In this document: piece after piece, positions 1-8,333 of the stretch
Position numbering within the stretch: position 1 is the stretch's first letter
Layout: each line of letters opens with the position of its first letter
From: Streptomyces sp. NBC_01478
GTDB lineage: Bacteria > Actinomycetota > Actinomycetes > Streptomycetales > Streptomycetaceae
DNA length: 64,000 nucleotides
NCBI RefSeq assembly: GCF_036227225.1
Contig: NZ_CP109444.1
Location: 5,313,501 to 5,377,500, forward strand
Direction of reading: 5' to 3'
Made by a program: the position numbers and the translations under genes
The notes under the pieces: model-generated
Told to the model about the DNA's origin: nothing
The model's database searches: none
The model's input: the letters and a program-made list of their open reading frames with translations, nothing else

Positions 1-308
1 ACGCCCCGGCACAGGAACTTGAAGGCGAACCGCACCGGCACCCGCACCCCGAGTTCCTCGGCGAGTTCACGGGCCGCCGCCTCCTCGTAGGACTCCCCGA
101 CCTCCGCGGCGCCGCCGACCAGGAAGTTGTACTGCCCCGGGAACCTGGACATGTCCGCCGCCCGCCGGTGCACCAGGACGCGGCCCTCGCCGTCCCGGCA
201 GACGGTCGTGGCGACGCGGTGCATCCAGTGGTTGGCGATGGCCTCACCCCGGTCCACCGTCCCGAGCACCCGGTCCTGTTCGTCGACCCGCTCCACAAGC
301 TCTCCCAT
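1..308 (-). CDS. Nudix hydrolase, 3'-truncated by window edge
   Basis: The visible 102 residues read from ATG at 308 leftwards and run off the window. They contain a complete Nudix box (G-x5-E-x7-REL-x-EE-L-G-V) at about residues 69-91, with the catalytic/metal-binding REL and EE residues intact. The N-terminus (MGELVERVDEQDRVLG) and the following HRVATTVCRDGEGRVLVHRR strand resemble the IPP-isomerase-like / YfcD group of Nudix enzymes; that subgroup is inferred. Substrate is unknown; members hydrolyse nucleoside diphosphate-linked compounds. It is divergently transcribed from the XPB-type helicase, with about 85 bp between the start codons. Confidence 0.85.
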   Translation of the reverse strand, partial: MGELVERVDEQDRVLGTVDRGEAIANHWMHRVATTVCRDGEGRVLVHRRAADMSRFPGQYNFLVGGAAEVGESYEEAAARELAEELGVRVPVRFAFKFLCRG

Positions 309-393
309 GGGCTCAGCCTCGCAGAGCCCGCCGTGATCATCGGCCGGTAGTGCACACTTGACGTTTGGCCGTGCGGAAGGGATGTGTACGTAC

Positions 394-2037
394 GTGAATG
401 GCCCCCTCATCGTCCAGTCCGACAAGACCCTGCTCCTCGAGGTCGATCACGAGCGAGCCGACGAGTGCCGGCGCGCCATCGCGCCGTTCGCCGAGCTGGA
501 GCGGGCGCCCGAGCACATCCACACATATCGGGTGACCCCGCTGGGACTGTGGAACGCGCGGGCCGCCGGGCACGACGCCGAGCAGGTCGTGGACGCGCTC
601 GTGGAGTACAGCCGGTATCCCGTGCCGCACGCGCTGCTCGTGGACATCGCCGAGACCATGGACCGGTACGGCAGGCTCACGCTCTCCAAGCACCCCGCGC
701 ACGGGCTCGTCCTCACCACCACCGACCGGCCCGTGCTGGAGGAGATCCTGCGCTCGAAGCGGGTCGCCCCGCTGGTCGGCAACCGGCTCGACCCCGACAC
801 CGTGGCCGTACACCCCTCCGAGCGCGGCCAGATCAAGCAGGTGCTGCTGAAGCTGGGCTGGCCGGCCGAGGACCTCGCCGGGTACGTCGACGGCGAGGCG
901 CACCCGATCGAGCTGGACGAGAACGGGTGGGCGCTGCGGCCCTACCAGAAGCAGGCCGTGGAGAACTTCTGGCACGGCGGCAGTGGTGTCGTCGTGCTGC
1001 CGTGCGGTGCCGGGAAGACCCTCGTCGGCGCCGGCGCCATGGCGCAGGCCAAGTCGACCACGCTCATCCTCGTCACCAACACCGTCTCCGCCCGGCAGTG
1101 GAAGCACGAGCTGATCAAGCGGACCTCGCTGACGGAGGAGGAGATCGGCGAGTACAGCGGGACGCGCAAGGAGATCCGGCCCGTCACCATCGCCACGTAC
1201 CAGGTGCTGACGACCCGGCGGAAGGGGATCTACCCCCACCTGGAGCTCTTCGACTCCCGTGACTGGGGGCTCATCCTCTACGACGAGGTGCATCTGCTGC
1301 CCGCGCCCGTCTTCAAGTTCACCGCCGACCTCCAGGCGCGGCGGCGGCTCGGGCTGACCGCGACGCTGGTGCGCGAGGACGGCCGGGAGTCGGACGTGTT
1401 CTCCCTCATCGGGCCGAAGCGGTTCGACGCGCCCTGGAAGGAGATCGAGGCGCAGGGCTACATCGCGCCCGCCGACTGTGTCGAGGTCCGGGTCAATCTC
1501 ACGGAGTCCGAGCGGCTCGCGTACGCCACCGCCGAGGCCGAGGAGAAGTACCGCTTCTGTGCGACCACCGCGACGAAGCGGAAGGTCACGGAGGCGATCG
1601 TGCGGCGCTTCGCCGGTCAGCAGATCCTCGTCATCGGGCAGTACATCGACCAACTCGACGAACTGGGCGAGCACTTGAACGCCCCGGTGATCAAGGGCGA
1701 GACCTCCAACGCCCAGCGGGAGAAGCTCTTCGGCGCCTTCCGCGAGGGGGAGATCAGCGTCCTCGTCGTGTCCAAGGTCGCCAACTTCTCCATCGATCTG
1801 CCGGAGGCGACCGTCGCCATCCAGGTGTCCGGCACGTTCGGCTCACGCCAGGAGGAGGCCCAGCGGCTCGGGCGGGTGCTGCGGCCGAAGGCCGACGGTC
1901 ACCAGGCCCACTTCTACTCCGTCGTCGCCCGGGACACGATCGACCAGGACTTCGCGGCCCACCGCCAGCGCTTCCTGGCGGAACAGGGGTATGCGTACCG
2001 GATCATGGACGCGGACGAGATCCTCGCGGAGAACTGA
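394..2037 (+). CDS. XPB/Rad25-type DNA repair helicase
   Basis: Superfamily 2 DNA helicase of the bacterial XPB family, expected to unwind DNA with 3'-5' polarity in nucleotide excision repair. An N-terminal damage-recognition-like region (about residues 1-170) is followed by a helicase ATP-binding domain with Walker A GAGKT at 205-209 and a DEVH box at 297-300, then a C-terminal helicase domain ending in the QRLGRVLRPK motif (motif VI). I use GTG 394 (reads MNGPLIVQSDKT, 547 aa) because homologues begin there; ATG 382 and an earlier start at 358 are in frame and would add 4 or 12 residues. A GGAAGG sequence lies at 375-380. It converges on the small gene at 2068-2253. Confidence 0.93.
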   Translation: MNGPLIVQSDKTLLLEVDHERADECRRAIAPFAELERAPEHIHTYRVTPLGLWNARAAGHDAEQVVDALVEYSRYPVPHALLVDIAETMDRYGRLTLSKHPAHGLVLTTTDRPVLEEILRSKRVAPLVGNRLDPDTVAVHPSERGQIKQVLLKLGWPAEDLAGYVDGEAHPIELDENGWALRPYQKQAVENFWHGGSGVVVLPCGAGKTLVGAGAMAQAKSTTLILVTNTVSARQWKHELIKRTSLTEEEIGEYSGTRKEIRPVTIATYQVLTTRRKGIYPHLELFDSRDWGLILYDEVHLLPAPVFKFTADLQARRRLGLTATLVREDGRESDVFSLIGPKRFDAPWKEIEAQGYIAPADCVEVRVNLTESERLAYATAEAEEKYRFCATTATKRKVTEAIVRRFAGQQILVIGQYIDQLDELGEHLNAPVIKGETSNAQREKLFGAFREGEISVLVVSKVANFSIDLPEATVAIQVSGTFGSRQEEAQRLGRVLRPKADGHQAHFYSVVARDTIDQDFAAHRQRFLAEQGYAYRIMDADEILAEN

Positions 2038-2051
2038 GGCCCGGGGCGGCC

Positions 2052-2075
2052 GTGAGTGATCGCGGGATCACTTAC
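2052..2075. terminator. Hairpin between convergent genes
   Basis: Arms GTGAGTGATC (2052-2061) and GATCACTTAC (2066-2075) pair over 10 bp with one mismatch around a GCGG loop. The hairpin sits 14 nt after the helicase stop and overlaps the stop codon of the opposing small gene, so it could end both transcripts. There is no T-run, as is usual in Streptomyces. Confidence 0.55.
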
Positions 2076-2253
2076 GGCGTATGCCCGCTTCCTCGCCGTA
2101 CTCGCCGAGGACGACCACGCTGAACGCGGCGCCCGCGAAGACTTTTATGGCGCGGAGGGCGTCGCCGAGTCGGTGGTGGTGGCTGCCGGTGGCCGGTGTC
2201 GCGCCGGTCGGCCGGACGGGGGCGGGGGTGGGGTGAAGCGTTGCTGCGCTCAT
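2068..2253 (-). CDS. Small conserved Streptomyces protein, unknown function
   Basis: 61-aa protein starting at ATG 2253 (MSAATLHPTPAPVR). After a Pro/Thr-rich, probably disordered N-terminus it has an amphipathic/hydrophobic helix (DALRAIKVFAGAAFSVVVLG) and an acidic-basic tail ending GIRRK. I recognise the HRLGDALRAIKVFA...VVLGEY pattern as typical of short Streptomyces hypothetical proteins, but no function is known to me. An in-frame upstream start at 2289 would add 12 residues of less typical sequence. It converges with the XPB helicase. Confidence 0.55.
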   Translation of the reverse strand: MSAATLHPTPAPVRPTGATPATGSHHHRLGDALRAIKVFAGAAFSVVVLGEYGEEAGIRRK

Positions 2254-2547
2254 GACTCCATGGTGCGTCTTGGGACATAAGGTCGGCATCGGTCCAGAGA
2301 GCCAACCTGCGGGTTCCCCGTGTACGCCTCCGGGCGGACCCGTTCCCCTCCTTGGTGGAGGGGTCGTCCCCTAGGGGACACGTGCGCCGGGCGTCAACGC
2401 GGCCGTAAAACCATTCGCGTCCGCCAGTTGCCCTCACCTAGAATCTCCGCTCTTGCCCGCCTCCCCGCAGGGAGTGCCGCCGCCCGGACGGAAACCGGTC
2501 GGCACCACCCACCCAGCAGCCACAGCAGGTCCTCCGGAGGCACCCCC
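2254..2547. other. Intergenic region upstream of HelD-like gene
   Basis: No further gene is evident in this 294-bp stretch, which separates two divergently read genes. It holds two adjacent symmetric elements. One is a hairpin of CCCCTCC (2345-2351) and GGAGGGG (2357-2363) around TTGGT. The other is the 14-bp perfect palindrome GTCCCCTAGGGGAC at 2366-2379. Their position about 170-200 bp before the helicase start suggests an operator or leader structure. Confidence 0.5.
2366..2379. promoter_or_regulatory. 14-bp perfect palindrome, candidate operator
   Basis: GTCCCCTAGGGGAC reads identically on both strands and directly follows a 7-bp stem hairpin (2345-2363). It lies in the promoter region shared by the small minus-strand gene and the HelD-like helicase. 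No regulator is assigned; I do not see the rifamycin-associated element in it. Confidence 0.35.
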
Positions 2548-4587
2548 TTGTCCACGCCCACCGACGACCCCCTCTCCCGCGAACGCTCCCACCTCGCCTC
2601 CTCCCGTTCCGCGCTGCGCGCCATGCGCGAGGACGTCGAATCGCTCGACATCAAGGACGTCACGGCGAACTGGGTCAACGCCGAGGTCCTCGCCCGCCAG
2701 ATCGACGACCGCATCAAGGCGCTGGCCGACCTGAGCGACACCCCGCTCTTCTTCGGGCGGCTGAACTACCTGCACGCACCCGGCGCCGAGCAGGCCGAGG
2801 GCGCGGAGGGCGAGCAGTTCTACATCGGGCGCCGGCATGTGCACGACGGTGACGGCGACCCGATGGTCATCGACTGGCGTGCGCCGGTCTCGCAGCCGTT
2901 CTACCGGGCGTCCAAGAAGGACCCGCTGGACGTCTCGCTGCGCCGCCGCTTCGGTTACACGGGCGGCGACCTCACGGCGTACGAGGACGAACACCTGATG
3001 GACCCGGCCGAGGCCGCCGCCACCAGCAAACTGCTCCAGCAGGAGATCGAGCGGCCCCGCGTCGGTCCGATGCGCGACATCGTCGCCACCATCCAGCCCG
3101 AGCAGGACGAGATCGTACGGTCCGGTCTCGGCGGGACGGTCTGTGTGCAGGGTGGTCCCGGCACCGGGAAGACCGCCGTCGGTCTGCACCGGGTCGCCTA
3201 TCTTCTCTACGCCCACCGGGAACGGCTCGCCCGCACCGGCACCCTCGTCATCGGGCCGAACAAGTCCTTCCTGCACTACATCGAGCAAGTCCTGCCCGCG
3301 CTGGGCGAGTTGACGGTCCGCCAAGGCACGGTGGACGACCTGGTCGCGCACGTCGAGGTACAGGGCACGGACGAGGCACCGGCCGCCGTCATCAAGGGCG
3401 ACGCGCGGATGGCGGAGGTCCTCAGGAAGGCCATCTACGCGCACGTCACCCTGCCCACCGAGCCGGTGATGGTGGTGCGCGGCTCACGCCGCTGGCGGGT
3501 CCCGGCGTACGAACTCGAAGCCATCGTGCGGGAGTTGCTCGACCGCGACATCCGCTACGGCGCCGCCCGCGAGGCGCTTCCGCAGCGCATCGCGCATGTC
3601 GTGCTGGTGCAGATGGAGCGGTCCGGGGAGGCGCCGGACGACCGGGTGCAGGACGCCGTGGCCCGCAACGCGGCGGTGAAGGCGGCCGTCAAGGCGGTGT
3701 GGCCGCCGGTCGAGCCCGCGAAGCTCGTGCTGCGGCTGCTCACCGACGCCGGCTTCCTCGCCGAGCACGCGGCCGGGATCCTCGACGAGGACGAGCAGAA
3801 GACGATCCTCTGGGCGAAGGCGGTGCGGAGTGTGAAGGCCGCCAAGTGGTCTGCCGCCGATGCCGTGTTGATCGACGAGGCGACCGACCTCGTGCAGCGG
3901 ACGCACTCGCTCGGGCATGTCGTGCTCGACGAGGCGCAGGACCTCTCCCCGATGCAGTACCGGGCCGTGGGCCGCCGCTGCACCACCGGTTCCGCGACCG
4001 TCCTCGGCGACCTGGCGCAGGGCACCACGCCCTGGGCGACGCGGAGTTGGGACGAGGCACTGGCCCACCTCGGCAAATCGGAGGGTGTGATCGAGGAGTT
4101 GACGGCCGGTTTCCGCGTACCGACGGACGTCATCACGTACGCCTCCCGGCTCCTCCCGCACATCGCGCCGGGGCTGACCCCGGTCGCGTCCGTCCGTGAG
4201 AACCCGGGCTTCTTCGACCTCCGCGCCATCACCGGTACGGCCGAAGTGGTCGCCGCCTGCGAGGAGTTGCTGCGCAACGAGGGGTCGACGGGCCTGATCG
4301 CGGCCGACGCCCGCATCCCCGAACTGGCGGAGGCGCTCACGGCGGCGGGCATCGGCTACATCGACCCGGGTGAGGAGACGACCGTGGACACCCGTCTGAC
4401 CCTCGTCCCGGCGTCGCTCGCGAAGGGCCTGGAGTACGACTACGTGGTCCTCGACGAGCCGCAGGCCGTGGTCGACGGCGAACCGGACGAACGCACCGGC
4501 CTGCGCCGCCTGTACGTGGCTCTGACCCGAGCGGTGTCGGGTCTGATCGTCACGCACGCGGCGCCGCTGCCGCCTCAACTCGCCTGA
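2548..4587 (+). CDS. HelD-like UvrD/Rep-family helicase (RNA polymerase recycling type)
   Basis: 679-aa superfamily 1 ATPase of the HelD/HelR group, proteins that bind RNA polymerase and release it from nucleic acid; some actinobacterial members protect against rifamycins. Walker A (GGPGTGKT, residues 202-209) and Walker B (DEAQD, 461-465) are intact, and motif VI (RRLYVALTRA) lies near the C-terminus. The N-terminal 180 residues precede the first ATPase motif and match the extended N-terminal arm typical of HelD rather than UvrD. The start is TTG 2548, supported by GGAGG at 2536-2540; an open frame to 2320 exists but is Pro/Arg-rich and unlike the family. It converges with cutC, only 14 bp away. 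The HelD role is inferred from family resemblance. Confidence 0.87.
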   Translation: MSTPTDDPLSRERSHLASSRSALRAMREDVESLDIKDVTANWVNAEVLARQIDDRIKALADLSDTPLFFGRLNYLHAPGAEQAEGAEGEQFYIGRRHVHDGDGDPMVIDWRAPVSQPFYRASKKDPLDVSLRRRFGYTGGDLTAYEDEHLMDPAEAAATSKLLQQEIERPRVGPMRDIVATIQPEQDEIVRSGLGGTVCVQGGPGTGKTAVGLHRVAYLLYAHRERLARTGTLVIGPNKSFLHYIEQVLPALGELTVRQGTVDDLVAHVEVQGTDEAPAAVIKGDARMAEVLRKAIYAHVTLPTEPVMVVRGSRRWRVPAYELEAIVRELLDRDIRYGAAREALPQRIAHVVLVQMERSGEAPDDRVQDAVARNAAVKAAVKAVWPPVEPAKLVLRLLTDAGFLAEHAAGILDEDEQKTILWAKAVRSVKAAKWSAADAVLIDEATDLVQRTHSLGHVVLDEAQDLSPMQYRAVGRRCTTGSATVLGDLAQGTTPWATRSWDEALAHLGKSEGVIEELTAGFRVPTDVITYASRLLPHIAPGLTPVASVRENPGFFDLRAITGTAEVVAACEELLRNEGSTGLIAADARIPELAEALTAAGIGYIDPGEETTVDTRLTLVPASLAKGLEYDYVVLDEPQAVVDGEPDERTGLRRLYVALTRAVSGLIVTHAAPLPPQLA

Positions 4588-4601
4588 GCGGAGAGGGTGG
4601 T

Positions 4602-5294
4602 TCAGGCCCCGTCCAGGACCGCCCGCCACTCCCCCACGGCCGCCGCCGACACCGGCCGCTCCCAGCCCTCTGGCCGAGCGGCCCCGCCGATGTGGAAGGC
4701 GTCCACCCCGGCGGCGCGCAGCGTCGGTACGTGGTCGAGGCGCAGGCCGCCGCCGACCAGGATGCGCTGCTCGTACCCCGGTTCGCCGCGCAGGGCCGCC
4801 TCGCGGAGCAGCGTGGGAAGGCCGTCGTCGACGCCGTCGGCCGAACCGGCGGTGAGGTAGGCGTCCAGGCCCGGCAGGTCCGCGAGTTGTTTGCGCAGGG
4901 CGTCGCGGTCGGCGGCGCGGTCGATCGCGCGGTGGAACGTCCAGGCACAGCCGTCCAGTTCGGCGACGACCCGCTCCACCGCGTCCAGGTCGACGCAGCC
5001 GTCCGGGGCGAGGAAGCCGAGCACGAACTGGTCGGCGCCGGCGGTCCGCAGTTCCCCGGCGACCCGGACGAGCCGGTCCACGTCGCCGGCGGCGAAGCCG
5101 TCCGCGAGGCGCAGCATCACGCGCAGGTCGATGTCGACGGCGGCGCGGATCGCGGCGAAGGTCTCCACCGGCGGGGTGAGCCCGTCGGCCGCCATGTCGC
5201 TGACCAGTTCGAGACGGTCCGCGCCTCCGGCCTGGGCGGCGATCGCGTCCTCGGCACCGAGGGCGATCACCTCCAGGACTGCACGCGTGCTCAT
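4602..5294 (-). CDS. cutC: CutC family TIM-barrel protein
   Basis: 230-aa CutC-family protein, a TIM-barrel fold originally linked to copper homeostasis but of unproven biochemical function. The family N-terminus is clear (LEVIALGAEDAIAAQAGGADRLEL), as are the barrel strands LRVMLR and FVLGFLAPDG and the late IGGAAR loop. ATG 5294 is preceded by GGAAGGGG. A 13/16 match to the DasR operator lies 34-49 bp upstream (5328-5343), which would place it under amino-sugar control. It converges with the HelD-like gene. Confidence 0.88.
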   Translation of the reverse strand: MSTRAVLEVIALGAEDAIAAQAGGADRLELVSDMAADGLTPPVETFAAIRAAVDIDLRVMLRLADGFAAGDVDRLVRVAGELRTAGADQFVLGFLAPDGCVDLDAVERVVAELDGCAWTFHRAIDRAADRDALRKQLADLPGLDAYLTAGSADGVDDGLPTLLREAALRGEPGYEQRILVGGGLRLDHVPTLRAAGVDAFHIGGAARPEGWERPVSAAAVGEWRAVLDGA

Positions 5295-5327
5295 AGGACC
5301 CCTTCCGTCGTGTTCCCTGGAGCGGCT

Positions 5328-5343
5328 ACAGGTCTAGTCCAAT
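5328..5343. promoter_or_regulatory. Candidate DasR (dre) site upstream of cutC
   Basis: ACAGGTCTAGTCCAAT matches the DasR consensus A(C/G)TGGTCTAGACCA(C/G)T at 13 of 16 positions, including the full GGTCTA half-site core. It lies 34-49 bp before the cutC start, where a repressor would act. The assignment rests on consensus matching only. Confidence 0.5.
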
Positions 5344-5386
5344 CTCAGGGTACGCGGGAGGTCAGGGGGCCGCGAGATCGCCCCCG

Positions 5387-5449
5387 CGAACGGCGAGCGG
5401 CGAGCGGCGAGCGGCGAGCGGCGAAGGACGAACGGCGAGCAGCGACCGG
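5387..5449. repeat. 9-copy 7-bp tandem repeat
   Basis: Nine consecutive 7-mers of the form CGAGCGG (variants CGAACGG, CGAAGGA, CGAGCAG, CGACCGG) fill the gap between the 3' end of the isomerase-family gene (stop at 5460) and the cutC promoter. The four central units are identical. The period is not a multiple of three and the tract is non-coding. Such microsatellites are prone to slippage. Confidence 0.9.
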
Positions 5450-5459
5450 CCCTCCGCCC

Positions 5460-6140
5460 TCAGCCGTAGATGTTCAGGTCCTCGGCCTTCGCGCCCGCCA
5501 GCTCGTACGCCACCCCGTCCGGCACCGGCCGTCCCGAGTACAGGCGTACGAGTGTGGGCGCGTCGCCGATGTACCGCGCGGGGGTCAGCTCCCCCGACGC
5601 GTCGCCCAGCCGGAGCGGATCGTCCAGGTCGTCGAGGTCTGCGTGGAGAGGCTGGCGGCGTTTGTGACGGGTCAGGCGGGCGAGAAGGGTTAGAGCGAAC
5701 CCCAGCCCCTCGCCCCCATAGGCTCCGGGCGCTCCGAGAACGTCCCGTACGTCACCGGCGTGCACCCACTCACCGAACGCGACCGCGTCCAGCGGGCCAC
5801 CCGAGCGGGCGATCGCCGCACCGGCCTCGGTCATGCCCCGCTCCAGTTCGTCGAGGACCCGCGCGTTCGTCCAGTCGGCCCGCTCCGCGATGTCCCGGTC
5901 GTTGGCCTCCGGCGAGAACACACCCTTCTCGAACCGGCCCTCCACCACCCGCGTCAGCGCGGCCGAACAGTGCGCGAGCACATCCCGCACGGTCCACCCC
6001 GGACACGCGAGGGTCGCGAGCGCGAAGTCCTCTTCCGGGCGGGACCGGAGCAGCGGGATCAGCGCGTCGCGCTCCGTCGCGAGGAGCCGTCCGGGCAGTT
6101 CGGGGTCACGTACGTCGTGTGTCGTGTCGGCGTAAGTCAT
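5460..6140 (-). CDS. Maleylpyruvate isomerase family, mycothiol-dependent (TIGR03083-like)
   Basis: 226-aa protein of the DinB-like mycothiol-dependent isomerase superfamily. The family pattern is visible: CPGWTVRDVLAHCSAAL near residues 46-62, with the putative metal ligand His57, and FGEWVHAGDVRDVLG near 122-136, with an acidic residue and a second His. The C-terminal third resembles the SCP-2-like tail of this family. Exact substrate is unknown. I start at ATG 6140 (MTYADTT); a GTG at 6149 is in frame but has no ribosome site. It is divergent from the HD-domain gene, 44 bp away. Confidence 0.8.
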   Translation of the reverse strand: MTYADTTHDVRDPELPGRLLATERDALIPLLRSRPEEDFALATLACPGWTVRDVLAHCSAALTRVVEGRFEKGVFSPEANDRDIAERADWTNARVLDELERGMTEAGAAIARSGGPLDAVAFGEWVHAGDVRDVLGAPGAYGGEGLGFALTLLARLTRHKRRQPLHADLDDLDDPLRLGDASGELTPARYIGDAPTLVRLYSGRPVPDGVAYELAGAKAEDLNIYG

Positions 6141-6184
6141 GCGTTCCACGCTAGGGGCACGGCCGCGGGAGGAAAATAAGGGGC

Positions 6185-6847
6185 ATGGCCGATCTCGACG
6201 CCCTCCGCGCCCGCTGGACCCACGCCCTCGAAGGCGCCCGCACGCCCGACGAGGGTCCCGACCCCATCCCGTACGCCGAGAATCTCCTCGCCCGCTGGCA
6301 GGAGCCGCAGCGGCACTACCACACGCTCACGCACCTCACCTCGGTCCTCGACCACATCGACGTGCTGGAGAAGCACGCCGGGGACCCGGACGTCGTACGG
6401 CTCGCGGCCTGGTTCCATGACGCGGTCTACCTCCCGGACCGGTCCGAGAACGAGGAACGGTCGGCGCGGCTCGCCGAGCGCGCGCTGGCCGAGGCCGGGG
6501 TACCGGAGGCGCGGACCGCCGAGGTCGCCCGGCTGGTCCGGCTCACCGTCACGCACGCCCCCGCCGACGACGACCACGACGGCCAGGTGCTGTGCGACGC
6601 GGACCTGGCGATCCTGGCCGCACCGCCATCCGCGTACGCGGCCTACACGGCGGCCGTCCGCGAGGAGTACCACTTCGTCCCCAACGACGCGTTCAAGGAA
6701 GGCCGTTCGGCGATCCTGCGCCAACTCCTGGATCTGCCCCGCCTGTTCAGGACGCCGCACGGGGCCGCGGAATGGGAGGCGACGGCACGCTACAACCTGA
6801 CGGCGGAGCTGGAGCTGCTGGCCTCGGCAGGCCCAACTCCCGGCTGA
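6185..6847 (+). CDS. HD-domain metal-dependent phosphohydrolase-like protein
   Basis: 220-aa predicted phosphohydrolase of the HD superfamily group that databases often label 'N-methyl-D-aspartate receptor NMDAR2C subunit' by historical error. Metal-binding residues are visible as HYHTLTH near 40-46, the HD pair in AAWFHDAVY (His78-Asp79), and later VTHAPADDDHDG and CDADLAIL motifs that supply the remaining His/Asp ligands. ATG 6185 follows AAGGGG. Substrate is unknown. The next gene starts about 140 bp downstream on the same strand. Confidence 0.85.
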   Translation: MADLDALRARWTHALEGARTPDEGPDPIPYAENLLARWQEPQRHYHTLTHLTSVLDHIDVLEKHAGDPDVVRLAAWFHDAVYLPDRSENEERSARLAERALAEAGVPEARTAEVARLVRLTVTHAPADDDHDGQVLCDADLAILAAPPSAYAAYTAAVREEYHFVPNDAFKEGRSAILRQLLDLPRLFRTPHGAAEWEATARYNLTAELELLASAGPTPG

Positions 6848-6989
6848 GGAAGGCGGAGAGGGCCTGCCGGAGGGCGTCCTGCCCGGCCGCACTGCGGACG
6901 GCATGACCGTCGTCCGGCAGCACCAGCTCCACGACGTCCCCACCCACCGCACGTCTGGCGGGGCGATCGCGGCCCGTATGCTCCCCGCC

Positions 6990-8057
6990 ATGGGGATCGA
7001 GGGCGCACACCGGGTGGAAGAGGCCGTAGCGAGCTGCCTCGCACTGCTGAGGACCACGACGGACCGGGACTGGGACGAGGTGGGGGCCGGCCGGCTGGAG
7101 TGGAGCTGCCGGTACACCGCCGAGCACATCGCCGACGATCTCATCTCGTACGCGGGCCAGTTGGCCGGCCGCGCACAGCACACGTACCTCCCCTTCGAAC
7201 TCACCCTCGACGACGGCACCGACAACTCCGGTGTCCTGGACGTGATCGAGGCGATGGGCACCCTGCTCGCCGCCGCCGTCCGCGCCACACCCCGTGAGGT
7301 GCGGGCCTTCCACCCGTTCCCGTTCCGCAGCGCGAACCGCGAGGGCTTCGCCGCGATGGGCATCGCCGAGGTGCTGCTGCACACTCACGACATCGCCGAG
7401 GGCCTGGGCCTGGAGTACCAACCCGCCCCCGAACTCCCCGAGTTCGTCCTCGGCCGGATCTTCCCGCACATCCGCCCCGCCGCCGACCACTGGCGCACCC
7501 TGCTGTGGGCGACCGGCCGCGGCGAACTCCCCGGCCGCGCCCCCGTCACCGACTGGCGCTGGAACAACAACCTCGTCCACACCACCGACCGCCTCACCCT
7601 CCAGGGCATCACCCCCGGGGCCGCGGGCAATCTGGTCTCCGGCGGCGACGGCGGCTTCGAGTGGATCGAGGGCGGCCCGTACATGGGCACGCGGGAGTCC
7701 GCGACCTTCCTGCTGAAGGCCTACGCATCGGGCGTGCACCGCCCGGAGTTCGGCGTGTTCGCCCTGGTCCGCCGCGAGGACGGCCGCGCGGTCGGCGGCA
7801 TGGGCTTCCACGGCGTCCCCGACGAGGAGGGCCGCGCGGAGATCGGCTACGACCTGGTGGAGGGCGCCCGCGGCCAGGGCTACGCGACGGAGGCGCTGCG
7901 CGCGCTCGCACAGTGGGCGCTGGCCCGCGACGACGTACGCACCGTCTTCGCCACGGTCGAACGCGACAACCTCGCCTCACAGGCGGTGGTCACCCGCGCG
8001 GGGTTCAGGAAGGTGAGCGAGGACGGGGAGGAGTTCGCCTACGAACTCACCCGCTGA
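6990..8057 (+). CDS. Mycothiol isomerase-like domain fused to GNAT acetyltransferase
   Basis: 355-aa two-domain protein. Residues 1 to about 190 form a DinB/mycothiol-isomerase-like module (HRVEEAVASCLALL at the start, AEHIADDLISYAGQ, and the His-rich EVLLHTHDIAEGLG). Residues about 200-355 form a GNAT N-acetyltransferase with the acetyl-CoA loop GARGQGYATEAL and the terminal AVVTRAGFRK motif, typical of ribosomal-protein-type or small-molecule acetylation. ATG 6990 is preferred because the sequence from there resembles the domain's usual N-terminus; ATG 6978 and 6903 are also in frame. No clear ribosome site precedes it. Function of the combination is unknown. Confidence 0.75.
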   Translation: MGIEGAHRVEEAVASCLALLRTTTDRDWDEVGAGRLEWSCRYTAEHIADDLISYAGQLAGRAQHTYLPFELTLDDGTDNSGVLDVIEAMGTLLAAAVRATPREVRAFHPFPFRSANREGFAAMGIAEVLLHTHDIAEGLGLEYQPAPELPEFVLGRIFPHIRPAADHWRTLLWATGRGELPGRAPVTDWRWNNNLVHTTDRLTLQGITPGAAGNLVSGGDGGFEWIEGGPYMGTRESATFLLKAYASGVHRPEFGVFALVRREDGRAVGGMGFHGVPDEEGRAEIGYDLVEGARGQGYATEALRALAQWALARDDVRTVFATVERDNLASQAVVTRAGFRKVSEDGEEFAYELTR

Positions 8058-8066
8058 GCAACAGGC

Positions 8067-8333
8067 CTACGCCGTCCGCCCCTTGGGCCTGCGCAGCCCC
8101 GCCGCCGTCAGCAGCCGGACCACCTCCCGGCTCCTGACCTCCACCGCGCCGGCGGCCACCATGGCCGCGTAACGATGCGACGGAATGTCGTAGTGATCGC
8201 GCTCGAAGGCCCGGCGCGGTACGCCCAACTCCTCGGCGAACAGATGGAGTTCGTCGTACGAGACATCGCTGACCAGGTGCGACCACAGCCGCCCGTGCCC
8301 CGGCCAGGTGGGCGGGTCGATGTACACGGTCAC
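8067..8333 (-). CDS. DUF4031 domain protein
   Basis: 88-aa protein beginning GTG 8333 (VTVYIDPPTWPGHGRLWSHL), the signature opening of DUF4031 proteins, with DELHLFAEELGVPRRAF in the middle. Function is unknown. Its start codon overlaps the stop of the upstream gene as GTGA, so translation of the pair is probably coupled. Confidence 0.82.
   Translation of the reverse strand: MTVYIDPPTWPGHGRLWSHLVSDVSYDELHLFAEELGVPRRAFERDHYDIPSHRYAAMVAAGAVEVRSREVVRLLTAAGLRRPKGRTA

Noticed and set aside
337..1674. 445-codon minus-strand open frame over the XPB-type helicase
   Set aside because: Antisense shadow; the helicase motifs are on the plus strand.
2320..2547. Upstream extension of the HelD-like gene frame
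   Set aside because: Pro/Arg-rich sequence spanning hairpins; TTG 2548 with GGAGG is the better start.
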